NCBI RefSeq assembly: GCF_036345175.1
Contig: NZ_CP107780.1
Span: 9,734,001-9,798,000 of the forward strand
Source of the DNA: Streptomyces sp. NBC_00576
GTDB taxonomy: Bacteria; Actinomycetota; Actinomycetes; Streptomycetales; Streptomycetaceae
Direction of reading: 5' to 3'
DNA length: 64,000 nt
Shown here: piece by piece, positions 39,970-47,560 of the stretch
How positions within the stretch are numbered: position 1 is the stretch's first letter
How the letters are laid out: every line of letters begins with the position of its first letter
Position numbers and translations under genes: made by a program
The notes under the pieces: model-generated
Told to the model about the DNA's origin: nothing
What the model saw: the letters and a program-made list of their open reading frames with translations, nothing else
Database searches by the model: none

Positions 39970-41136
39970 TCACCCTCCGTCCGTGGCGTCGAAGACGCTG
40001 ACGTCGTCCCGGTCGGCGGTGACACACACCCGTTCGCCGGTGCGCGGCGGGACGGCGGCGGTCTCGATCCGCAGCGGCGGCGTCCCCGGAGCGGCACCGT
40101 CCAGGCGGACGGTGATCCGGGTGAGCGAGCCGACATAGACGGCCGTCTCGACCGTGCCGGTACAGCAGCCCTCCTCGGCACCGACCAGGCGCAGCTTGCC
40201 CGGCCGTACCGCGGCGCGCACGCTCTGTCCGGGCACGCAGGGATGGGCGCGGGCCGTGAGGACGCCGCCGGTGTCCAGCCGCACCTGGGTGCAGTCGTCT
40301 GCTCCACCGTCCTCGACCTTGCCGGTGAGGAAGTTGGCGGCGCCCAGGAAGTCGGCGACGAACGGGGTACGGGGGCGTTCGAACAGGCCGCGTGGGGTGT
40401 CGAACTGCTCGATACGGCCGTCCTTCATGATGGCGATCCGGTCCGACAGGACCAGCGCTTCCTCCTGATCGTGCGTGACGTAGATGACGGTCAGGCCGAG
40501 TTCGCGCTGGATGGACTTGATCTCGGTCTGCATCTGGTCGCGGAGCCTCTTGTCCAGCGCACCCAGCGGTTCGTCCATCAGGACGATCGGGGGGCGATAG
40601 ACCAGGACCCGGCACAGGGCGACGCGCTGCTGCTGGCCACCGGAGAGCTCACGGGGCTTGCGGCCGGCGAACTTCGACAGGCCTGCCGCCTCCAGCGTCT
40701 CCCCGACCCGGCGGCGGATCTCCGCCTTGTCCACCCCCCGCAGTTGCAGGGGGAAGGCGACGTTCTCGGCGACCGTCATATGGGGGAAGAGCAGGTACTG
40801 CTGGAAGACGAAACCGAAGTCACGCTTGCCCGGATTGAGCCGGGTGATGTCATGGCCGTCCACTGCGACGGAGCCGGAGTCGGGTTCGGTGAACCCGGCC
40901 AGCATCATCAGGGTGGTCGTCTTGCCGGAGCCCGACGAGCCGAGGAAGGTGACGAACTCACCGGCCGCGATCTCCATGTCCACGCCGTCGACCACCGTCG
41001 TCCCGGCGTAGGACTTGCGCAGCCCCGTCACCGACAGCGACTTGCCCGTCGGTGAGGAGGAGTGAGGGGCCAGGGCAGCGGCGAGGTCGTCGGCGGACAG
41101 CTTTCCGGCGGTCATGCTCTGGGTCCGCTCAGGCAT
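39970..41136 (-). CDS. ABC transporter ATP-binding protein (PotA-like)
   Basis: 388 aa. Walker A is FLGSSGSGKTTTLMM, the Q-loop FGFVFQQYLLFPHMTV, the signature ELSGGQQQRVALCRVLV and Walker B VLMDEPLGALD, with the switch His in VIYVTHDQEEAL. A C-terminal TOBE domain follows (about 290-388), as usual for spermidine/iron/molybdate-class ATPases. ATG 41136 overlaps the binding-protein gene by eight bases, with AGGAG seven bases upstream. It powers the importer made of the two permeases and the Tat-secreted binding protein. Confidence 0.95.
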   Translation of the reverse strand: MPERTQSMTAGKLSADDLAAALAPHSSSPTGKSLSVTGLRKSYAGTTVVDGVDMEIAAGEFVTFLGSSGSGKTTTLMMLAGFTEPDSGSVAVDGHDITRLNPGKRDFGFVFQQYLLFPHMTVAENVAFPLQLRGVDKAEIRRRVGETLEAAGLSKFAGRKPRELSGGQQQRVALCRVLVYRPPIVLMDEPLGALDKRLRDQMQTEIKSIQRELGLTVIYVTHDQEEALVLSDRIAIMKDGRIEQFDTPRGLFERPRTPFVADFLGAANFLTGKVEDGGADDCTQVRLDTGGVLTARAHPCVPGQSVRAAVRPGKLRLVGAEEGCCTGTVETAVYVGSLTRITVRLDGAAPGTPPLRIETAAVPPRTGERVCVTADRDDVSVFDATDGG

Positions 41137-42226
41137 CGGCCCACTCCTGCCAGCGCTTGGTGACGGCGTCACGGTTCTTGTCCCACCAGGTGGCATCGGC
41201 ATCGAACCCGGTCTTGAGGTTCTGCGGCGAGGTCGGCAGTGTGGCCAGGACGTCGTCCGAGATCAGTTTGGTTGCCGCCGGGACGACCGGGCCGCCGGTG
41301 GGGCTGAGCTTGGCGAACGCCGCCTGCACCTCGGGACGCAGCGAGAAGTCGATCAGCTTGTAGGCCGCGTCCGTGTTGTCCGCGCCCTTCGGGATGCCCC
41401 AGCCGTTGGTCATCCTGCGGGCGCCGTTCCACTGGTAGGCGACCGGCTGGCCCTGCTTGATCAGTTCATCCGCGCGGCCACCCCACATGGAGGTCATGAC
41501 GACCTCCTTGCGGCCGAGCAGGACGGCCGGCAGGGCGCCGGTGTTCCAGAACTTCTTCACATCGCCGCGGATCCGCGACATCGACGCGAACGCCCGGTCC
41601 ACATCCAGCGGGTACAGCCTGTCCAGCGGCACACCGTCGGCCAGCAGCGCGAACTCCAGCTCCGGCAGGTCGGCGTCCGCGCTCTGCAGCGAGCGGGGGC
41701 CGCTGAAGGCGTCCGTGTTCCAGAAGTCGGCCCAGCTCTTCGGGACCCGCTTGAGGCTGTCGGTGCGGTAGGCCATCACACTCGCCCACACGTTCTTGCC
41801 GACCGCGTGTTCCGGCAGGTTGTGCTCCGCGATCCCGGCGCCCTTGACACTTTTCAGCCGGTCATGGTCCACCGGCTCCAGACACTCCAGCCCCGCCATC
41901 TTCTGGAAGTTCAGCAGTGTGTTGTCCAGCAGGTCCACCTGCGGGCGGCCCTGCTTGACCTGGGCGATGATCTGCGCCGACTGGTAGTTGACCGTCGTGA
42001 CCGTGATGCCGGTCTCCTTGGCGAACGGCTCGTAGATCGCCTTGGTCAGAGCGTCGTTGTAGGCGCCGCCGCTGTTGCTGACGACGAGCTTCTTCTTACC
42101 GCCGCCCGACGAACCGCGGCTGTCGCCGGTGCCCATGAGGGTGCCGCAGCCGGTCACCGCGGTGGCGGCGGCCAGCGCGCCTGCGGTGCGAAGTACGGTT
42201 CTGCGGCCTATCCGGTTGGCTTCCAT
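41129..42226 (-). CDS. ABC transporter substrate-binding lipoprotein (PotD/PotF-like)
   Basis: A 365-aa Tat lipoprotein. The signal is IGRRTVLRTAGALAAATA, ending in the lipobox VTGC. The mature part has LVVSNSGGAYNDALTKAIYE, PQVDLLDNTLLNFQKM and WGGRADELIKQGQPV, typical of extracellular solute-binding family 1/8 proteins for polyamines and related amines. The operon context (two amine/amino-acid oxidases) agrees with amine import. The ligand cannot be read from the sequence. Confidence 0.93.
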   Translation of the reverse strand: MEANRIGRRTVLRTAGALAAATAVTGCGTLMGTGDSRGSSGGGKKKLVVSNSGGAYNDALTKAIYEPFAKETGITVTTVNYQSAQIIAQVKQGRPQVDLLDNTLLNFQKMAGLECLEPVDHDRLKSVKGAGIAEHNLPEHAVGKNVWASVMAYRTDSLKRVPKSWADFWNTDAFSGPRSLQSADADLPELEFALLADGVPLDRLYPLDVDRAFASMSRIRGDVKKFWNTGALPAVLLGRKEVVMTSMWGGRADELIKQGQPVAYQWNGARRMTNGWGIPKGADNTDAAYKLIDFSLRPEVQAAFAKLSPTGGPVVPAATKLISDDVLATLPTSPQNLKTGFDADATWWDKNRDAVTKRWQEWADA

Positions 42227-42274
42227 CGGGCGCCTCCTGGTGATGGGTGTGGATTCGGGGGAACGGAAAACGCT

Positions 42275-42301
42275 GGGGTGGGGGGGGTGGGGGTGTGAGG
42301 G
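42275..42301 (+). other. G-quadruplex candidate inside the amine operon
   Basis: On the plus strand GGGG-T-GGGGGGGG-T-GGGGG-TGTGA-GGG gives four G-runs with short loops. It lies in the 115-base gap between the HAD gene and the binding-protein gene. The genes run on the minus strand, so the G-rich strand is the template and the mRNA is C-rich here. Confidence 0.55.
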
Positions 42302-42341
42302 TCCTTTGGGGCTGTCCGTGCGGGACGGGGTGCGTCGCGAG

Positions 42342-43016
42342 TCAGATGCCGAGCATCAGGTTGAGCTCGTCCAGGGACTTCACCGGCACATAGCCGTAGC
42401 CGTCGGTGACCGGGTCGTAGCCGCGGTCCAGGAGGATCAGGTTGCGGAAGCCCATGTCGTGCATCGGCATCAGGTCGTAGCGGGTGTGCGAGGAGACGTG
42501 CACGAAGTCCTCGGGGGACGCGTCGAGCTGGTCGAGCATGTACTCGAACGCGGCGTACCGGGGCTTGTAGTAGCCGGCCTGTTCCGCGGTGTAGACCGCG
42601 TGGAAGTCCGCCCCGAGCCGGGGCACGCTCTGCTCCAGGAAGGAGTCCTCGGCGTTGGAGAAGATCACCAGCTTGTAGTTCTCGCCCATCTTCTTCAGCG
42701 GTTCCGGCACGTCGGCGTGCGGGCCCCAGCTGCGCACGCCTTCCGCGAACCGCTTGCCCGCGTCCGGCGCCGCCTTCACACCCCACTTGCGGCAGACCCG
42801 CTCGAAGGAGTCCTGGAGCACCTGCTCGTAGGGGTAGTACTCGCCGCAGACCTGGTCGTAGCGGTAGCCGCGGAACTCCCGGACGAACTGGTCCCACTGT
42901 TCGGCGGGGATCTGGTCGCCGACGAGCTCACGCGTGATGGGGGTCATCGGCCACTCGATCAACGTGCCGTAGCAGTCGAACGAGACGTACTTCGGGCGGA
43001 AGGAGGGATTACTCAT
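42342..43016 (-). CDS. HAD superfamily hydrolase, type II haloacid dehalogenase-like
   Basis: A 224-aa enzyme. The nucleophile Asp motif is VSFDCYGTLIEWP (DxxxT variant of subfamily IA), motif II LVIFSNAEDSF, motif III Lys in GYYKPRYAAFEYML, and the acidic motif IV region HTRYDLMPMHDMGFRN. Members include L-2-haloacid dehalogenases and phosphatases. In an amine operon a phosphatase or a promiscuous role is as likely as dehalogenation. ATG 43016 has GGAGGGA upstream. It sits 117 bases after the MSOX-like gene and 115 bases before the binding-protein gene. Confidence 0.88.
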   Translation of the reverse strand: MSNPSFRPKYVSFDCYGTLIEWPMTPITRELVGDQIPAEQWDQFVREFRGYRYDQVCGEYYPYEQVLQDSFERVCRKWGVKAAPDAGKRFAEGVRSWGPHADVPEPLKKMGENYKLVIFSNAEDSFLEQSVPRLGADFHAVYTAEQAGYYKPRYAAFEYMLDQLDASPEDFVHVSSHTRYDLMPMHDMGFRNLILLDRGYDPVTDGYGYVPVKSLDELNLMLGI

Positions 43017-43133
43017 GAGGGTGCTCCACTCTTTGCTTCGGGGAACTGGATATGGCCGGTGCGTGCCTTTTTGGGCATGCCCATGACAGAGGTGTCGAGG
43101 TGGAGGGGGCGATGCCGTCGACATCGCCGGGGA

Positions 43134-44270
43134 TCAGGCGGCGCCGACTCCTGCCGGAGCGAGGAAGCCGACGGGGTGATCAGTGGTGCCGTCGAGCGCC
43201 AGGTCGGCGGCGATCTCTCCCATCGCGGGCGAGAGCTTGAAGCCGCTGCCGGAGAAACCGGCCATGACGATGATGTCGTCCTCGCCGGGGAGATGACCGA
43301 CGAGCGGGTTTCCGGACTCCGTGTAGCCCTCCATGTAGGCCGACACCCTGATGGGGTCGGGGTTCAGGTCGGGCATGAGTTCGCTGATGAGCTCGTGGAA
43401 GGTGCCGAGTTCTTCGGGGCGGACGGTACGGTCGAGCCGTTCGGGCTCGGGCACCGGCAGATGGCGTGCGAAGGAGAGACCGAGCTTGACGGAGATGCCG
43501 TCGGGCGACGGGAGCCCGAAGCAGTCGTGGGGTGTGGCGCGCACGAAGGAGGGAGCCCCGCCCGCGAACCAGTCGTGGCGGGTGGGCAGGTGCCAGGAGC
43601 AGATCACCCGGCGGACGTCGACGGTTCGTGGGAGGTCCGGGAGCAGTGTGTTGATCCAGGGGCCCACGGTCACCACCGCGGCGTCCACGTGGTCCGTGCC
43701 GTGGTCGGTGACGATCTGCACGCCGCCTCCCGCCGCGGGAACGACCTCCCGCACCGGGGTGTAGCGGTTCAGCCGGGCGCCCAGCTGTTCGGCGCGGGTG
43801 GCGGCCGCCTGGACCGAAGCCTCGGGCCTGATGATGGCGCCCATCCGGTCGAGTACGGCGGTGTGCCCCTCCGGGAGACGATGCTGCGGGTAGCGACGGG
43901 CGAGGGTGTCCCGGTCCAGTACCTCGTGATCCAGACGATGGGTGGCGCTGGAGGAGAGGAGGAGGCGCATGGACAGTGAGGCGGTCTCTCCCATCACGAG
44001 GCAGCCGCTGCGGCGTCGCAGCGACCGGCCCGTCTCCGCCTGGAGTTGCTCCCACAGCCCGTCCGCGAGCCGCAGCAGCGGAATGTACCCGGGGTCGCCG
44101 AGATGGACGGCTCGGAAGATACGGCTCTCGCCTCCGGCCGCGCCGCGGTCATGACCCGGCGCGTACCGGTCGTAGCCGATGACCTCGGCTCCGCGGGCCG
44201 CCAGTCGCCACATGGCCTGGCTGCCCATGCTGCCGGCACCGATCACGGCGACGCGCTTCGGGATACGCAT
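43134..44270 (-). CDS. DAO-family FAD oxidase, sarcosine/N-methyl-amino acid oxidase-like
   Basis: A 378-aa monomeric-sarcosine-oxidase/SolA-like flavoenzyme. The N-terminal RVAVIGAGSMGSQAMWRLAA binds FAD. GYDRYAPGHDRGAAGGESRIFR is the pattern that follows it in this family. ICSWHLPTR and the C-terminal GFSGSGFKLSPAMGEIAADL complete the flavin site; the usual covalent-FAD Cys position (KxCxY) is replaced by MEGYTESGNP, so covalent attachment is doubtful. It oxidises a secondary amine to an imine, giving H2O2. GGAG eight bases before ATG 44270. First gene of the operon, divergent from pucR. Confidence 0.9.
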   Translation of the reverse strand: MRIPKRVAVIGAGSMGSQAMWRLAARGAEVIGYDRYAPGHDRGAAGGESRIFRAVHLGDPGYIPLLRLADGLWEQLQAETGRSLRRRSGCLVMGETASLSMRLLLSSSATHRLDHEVLDRDTLARRYPQHRLPEGHTAVLDRMGAIIRPEASVQAAATRAEQLGARLNRYTPVREVVPAAGGGVQIVTDHGTDHVDAAVVTVGPWINTLLPDLPRTVDVRRVICSWHLPTRHDWFAGGAPSFVRATPHDCFGLPSPDGISVKLGLSFARHLPVPEPERLDRTVRPEELGTFHELISELMPDLNPDPIRVSAYMEGYTESGNPLVGHLPGEDDIIVMAGFSGSGFKLSPAMGEIAADLALDGTTDHPVGFLAPAGVGAA

Positions 44271-44549
44271 GAGGTCGCTCCTTTCGATGGTGTGGCCCGG
44301 GTGGCAGTAGGGCCCCAGAACGGTGCGGACACCGTGTGGACCCTTCCGGTTCGGGTTCCGGTGGGGATGGCGTTCACTTTCGTCCCGGGGGAACCTGCAG
44401 GTCAACCCACACTGTGTTCCACCTTGGGGCCTTCTTGAGACGGTCTGTCACTGCGGACGGCCGGACTCCACAAAATGCCGGCACCCTCTTGTAACGGTGA
44501 GTGGCCGGTGCGAGGGTGAGCCCGATCCCCTCGGCTGAAAGCACTCCCT

Positions 44550-46172
44550 ATGCCGCCCAGACGTCCCGCAACCGGGCACTTCCCCACCATCGCGGAGGTA
44601 CTGCGCCTGCCCGTGCTTGCCGAAGGGATGCCGCGCGTGCTGGCCGGTGAGGCACAGCTGGACAGGGCGGTGCGCTGGGTACATGTCACCGAGCTGCTCA
44701 ACCCCGCCGACTTCCTGGAGGGCGGCGAGCTGGTGCTGACGACCGGCATGCCGTACCCCGAGGACCCCTCCGAGCTGCGGGACTACGTCGACCAGCTCGC
44801 CGACGTCGGCGCGGCCGGTCTGATCGTGGAGCTCGGTTACCGGTACCGGAAGGTGCCCGACGAGCTGGTGGCGGCGTGCCGTGCCCGTGAAGTGCCGCTG
44901 GTCGAGCTGGCCCGTGGCGTCCGGTTCATCGACGTCACGCAGACGGTGCACGCGCTCATCCTTGACGCCCAGGGAGCCCTGCTGCGGCGCGGGAGGGACA
45001 TCCAGGACGTCTTCACCGCCCTGACACTGCGGGGCGCGGATCCCGAGGAACTGGTGCACACCACCGCGGAGCTCACCGGAGCCCCCGTGGTGCTGGAGGA
45101 TCTCAACCACCGGGTCCTGATGTGCGAGCTGCTCGGCCGGCCGTACGAGCCGGTGGTGTCGGCCTGGTCGCGGCGCTCGCGGGCCGCCCCGACGCCGGAG
45201 AGGATCACGCCGAGCGGCCCGGAAGGGTGGCTGATCGCGCCGGTGCAGGACCACCACGGGCTGTGGGGGCGGCTGGTCCTGCTGGAGGGCCGGCTGAACG
45301 CCGAGCCCGACCCGGAACACGTCCTGGTGCTGGAGCGTGCGGCGGTCGCGCTGACCATGGCGCGCCTGGCCGGGCCGGCCTGGTGGGAGCGCCGGGCCCA
45401 CCGCTCCGTACTGCGGGACCTGTACGAACGGCGCTTCCGCTCCCCCGCGGACGCGCGCGCCCGCGCCGAGGCACTGGGGCTCCCGGCCCTCGGGCACCGG
45501 CTCTTCGCCGTGGTCATCCGCCACACGTGCACCGGCACCGAGGGTGAGCACCTCGACGAACGTATCGCGAAGGCGCTGGCGCATACCGGCGTCCGCGCTC
45601 TGATCGGCGAGACGGCCCCTGGCCGGATCGGCGTACTTCTGGCACTGGCACAGGCGAGCGCCTGGCAGCCGGTCGCCGAGCGGATCGGCCGTCTGACCCG
45701 GGAGGAGCTTGGACCGGAGGCCGTCGTCGCCGTCGGTCCCGGGGTGACCGACCTCGCCGGGATCGCCCGGTCGTGGCAGGAGGCCGAGCAGACGGCCGAG
45801 GCCATCACACCGGCCTCCCCGGAGCGGTGGTTCTACGTCCCCGCCGACGTCCGGCTGCCGGAGTTGCTGGGCGTCCTGCGGGAGGACACCCGTCTTCAGC
45901 GGTACGCGGAACGGCAACTGACCCGCCTCATCGAGCACGACGATCGCAACAGTGGCGATCTGCTCCAGGCACTGCGCGCCTATCTGGCGGCGGCCGGGAA
46001 CAAGTCGGTTGCGGCGAAACTCGCCGGCATGTCCCGGCAGGCGTACTACCAGCGCCTCCACACCATCGAACGGCTCCTCGGCTGCGACCTGGAATCAGGT
46101 CTGCAGCGCACGTCCCTGCACGTCGCGGTACTGGTCCTGGACGCGCGCGAAGCAGCTGTTCCCGGCGCGTGA
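44550..46172 (+). CDS. PucR family transcriptional regulator
   Basis: A 540-aa regulator. The N-terminal PucR domain begins IAEVLRLPVLAEGMPRVLAG and contains RAVRWVHVTELLNPADFLEG and ELVLTTGMPYP. A GGDEF-like degenerate middle follows. The C-terminal HTH_30 reads RAYLAAAGNKSVAAKLAGMS, then RQAYYQRLHTIERLLG. PucR proteins activate purine, amino-acid or polyamine catabolism in response to metabolites. Its divergent position (279-base gap) makes it the likely regulator of the amine operon. I see no convincing operator in that gap. ATG 44550 has only a weak ribosome site. Confidence 0.93.
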   Translation: MPPRRPATGHFPTIAEVLRLPVLAEGMPRVLAGEAQLDRAVRWVHVTELLNPADFLEGGELVLTTGMPYPEDPSELRDYVDQLADVGAAGLIVELGYRYRKVPDELVAACRAREVPLVELARGVRFIDVTQTVHALILDAQGALLRRGRDIQDVFTALTLRGADPEELVHTTAELTGAPVVLEDLNHRVLMCELLGRPYEPVVSAWSRRSRAAPTPERITPSGPEGWLIAPVQDHHGLWGRLVLLEGRLNAEPDPEHVLVLERAAVALTMARLAGPAWWERRAHRSVLRDLYERRFRSPADARARAEALGLPALGHRLFAVVIRHTCTGTEGEHLDERIAKALAHTGVRALIGETAPGRIGVLLALAQASAWQPVAERIGRLTREELGPEAVVAVGPGVTDLAGIARSWQEAEQTAEAITPASPERWFYVPADVRLPELLGVLREDTRLQRYAERQLTRLIEHDDRNSGDLLQALRAYLAAAGNKSVAAKLAGMSRQAYYQRLHTIERLLGCDLESGLQRTSLHVAVLVLDAREAAVPGA

Positions 46173-46262
46173 CGGGCACGCCGGTCGTCAGAGAGAGGGC
46201 GCGGGAGTGCCCGGTGAGCGGTGGGCGGCGTCGTCCCTGCCGCCCACCGAGGGGGAGACGGC

Positions 46263-46556
46263 TCAGAGAAGCCCGATCAGCTTGTCGGTGAATTCGGCGG
46301 TGCTCGCGGTTCCGCCCAGGTCACGGGTGCGGATATCGGTCTTGGCCAGGACCGAGGCGATCGTGTCCGTGATGTCCCTGGCCGCGGCGGGATGGCCGAG
46401 GTGGTCGAGCATCATGGCTGCGGACCAGATCGCGCCCAGCGGGTTGGCGATGCCCTGGCCCGCGATGTCGGGCGCGACGTACAGAGCCGAGGCCGCACGG
46501 TTGAACCCCCCACGATCGACAATCGCAAGGAAGTACTCCAGCTGCCGAATGTCCAT
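46263..46556 (-). pseudogene. Chimeric remnant: LysR N-terminus joined to tartrate/isopropylmalate dehydrogenase C-terminus
   Basis: The 97-codon ORF from ATG 46556 starts with 28 residues of a LysR regulator (MDIRQLEYFLAIVDRGGF ... AASALYVA, the start of the winged HTH). It then continues in frame as PDIAGQGIANPLGAIWSAAM and GHPAAARD..., the last ~69 residues of the isocitrate/isopropylmalate/tartrate dehydrogenase family. The junction lies near 46469-46476. The recognition helix of LysR and nearly all of the dehydrogenase are missing. A deletion between two neighbouring minus-strand genes explains it. It probably has no function, but the ORF is open and might be expressed. Confidence 0.85.
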
Positions 46557-46721
46557 ACGCGCCCTCTGTCCCTCAATGCACTTCACCGAGTATCCGCAGC
46601 AGGTCAGTTCCCGCGCCCAGAGCCAGGCCGATACGCTCGCCATGATCGATCCGGACAACCTGCGTTCTGAGGCCGGCTCGGACGTGGGTGATGGATCAGA
46701 CCATTCGACAGGGAGAGTGCA

Positions 46722-47507
46722 GTGACCGTTCTCGACGGGATCCTCGCGGGAGTTCGCGAAGACCTGGAACAACGCAAGAGCGCGACGCCGTTGGCGGAGT
46801 TGCGCTCCCGGGCAGCGGACGCGGCACCAGCGCTTGACCCCTTGCCCGCTTTCCGCGCGCCCGGGGTGTCCATCATCGCCGAGGTGAAGCGAAAGAGCCC
46901 CAGCAAGGGCGCGCTGGCGGACATCCCCGACCCTGCGTCCCTCGCGGCCCAGTACGCGGCCGGCGGTGCCGCAGCGATCAGCGTGCTCACCGAGAACAGG
47001 CGGTTCGGCGGCTCTCTCGCCGATCTGGACGCCGTACGTGCCCGGGTCGATGTGCCCGTCCTGCGCAAGGACTTCATCGTCGACCCCTACCAGCTGTGGG
47101 AAGCTCGCGCACACGGCGCCGATCTTGCGCTTCTCATGGTCGTGTCGCTGGACGACAGCCAGCTCAAGGACTTGATGGGGCTCTGCGAAGAGTTGGGTCT
47201 CACGCCGCTCGTGGAGGCGCACACGGCCGACGAAGTGCGGCGCGCTGCCGCCGCGGGAGCTGAGCTTCTCGGCATCAACGCGCGGGACCTGACAACGCTG
47301 GACGTGAATCGCACCGTGTTCGCCGACCTCGTGACGGGCATCCCCGAAGGCACGGTCAGGGTCGCGGAATCAGGAGTGACGGGCCCGAAGGACGTCGCGG
47401 AGTACCGCGGTTGGGGAGCCGACGTGGTGCTGGTCGGCGAGGCACTGGTCCGCTCGGGGGACCCGAGCACCGCCGTGCGCGAGTTCATCGGGGCCGCCGG
47501 GGCGTGA
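46722..47507 (+). CDS. trpC: Indole-3-glycerol phosphate synthase
   Basis: A 261-aa (beta/alpha)8 enzyme that closes the indole ring in tryptophan biosynthesis. Hallmarks: SIIAEVKRKSPSKGALADI with the catalytic Lys, ISVLTENRRFGGSLADL, VPVLRKDFIVDPYQLWEARA with the second Lys, LLGINARDLTTLDVN and VRVAESGV. Length is standard. GTG 46722 has GGGAG six bases upstream. No other trp gene is beside it, so it is either a second copy or part of a dispersed set. Stand-alone trpC copies in actinomycetes sometimes boost supply for specialised metabolism. No tryptophan leader peptide is evident upstream. Confidence 0.96.
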   Translation: MTVLDGILAGVREDLEQRKSATPLAELRSRAADAAPALDPLPAFRAPGVSIIAEVKRKSPSKGALADIPDPASLAAQYAAGGAAAISVLTENRRFGGSLADLDAVRARVDVPVLRKDFIVDPYQLWEARAHGADLALLMVVSLDDSQLKDLMGLCEELGLTPLVEAHTADEVRRAAAAGAELLGINARDLTTLDVNRTVFADLVTGIPEGTVRVAESGVTGPKDVAEYRGWGADVVLVGEALVRSGDPSTAVREFIGAAGA

Positions 47508-47518
47508 TCACCTCGTGT

Positions 47519-47560
47519 GAGATCCGGGAGCCCGGCGACAGCCGGCCGGGCTCGGATCTC
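47519..47560. terminator. Terminator between trpC and the SpoIIE gene
   Basis: GAGATCCGGGAGCCCGGC (47519-47536) pairs with GCCGGGCTCGGATCTC (47545-47560), with a two-base bulge and an eight-base loop. It follows the trpC stop by 11 bases, and its right arm reaches the stop of the convergent SpoIIE gene. Confidence 0.8.

Noticed and set aside
38228..42226. Naming the transporter potABCD with spermidine/putrescine specificity
   Set aside because: The family covers many amines and amino-acid derivatives; the missing PuuA makes polyamines uncertain.
42342..43016. Assigning the HAD protein as a true haloacid dehalogenase
   Set aside because: The family-level match is good, but operon context gives no halogenated substrate, and phosphatase activity is equally compatible.
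46557..46721. A tryptophan attenuator or leader peptide before trpC
   Set aside because: No Trp-codon run and no alternative hairpins are visible in these 165 bases.
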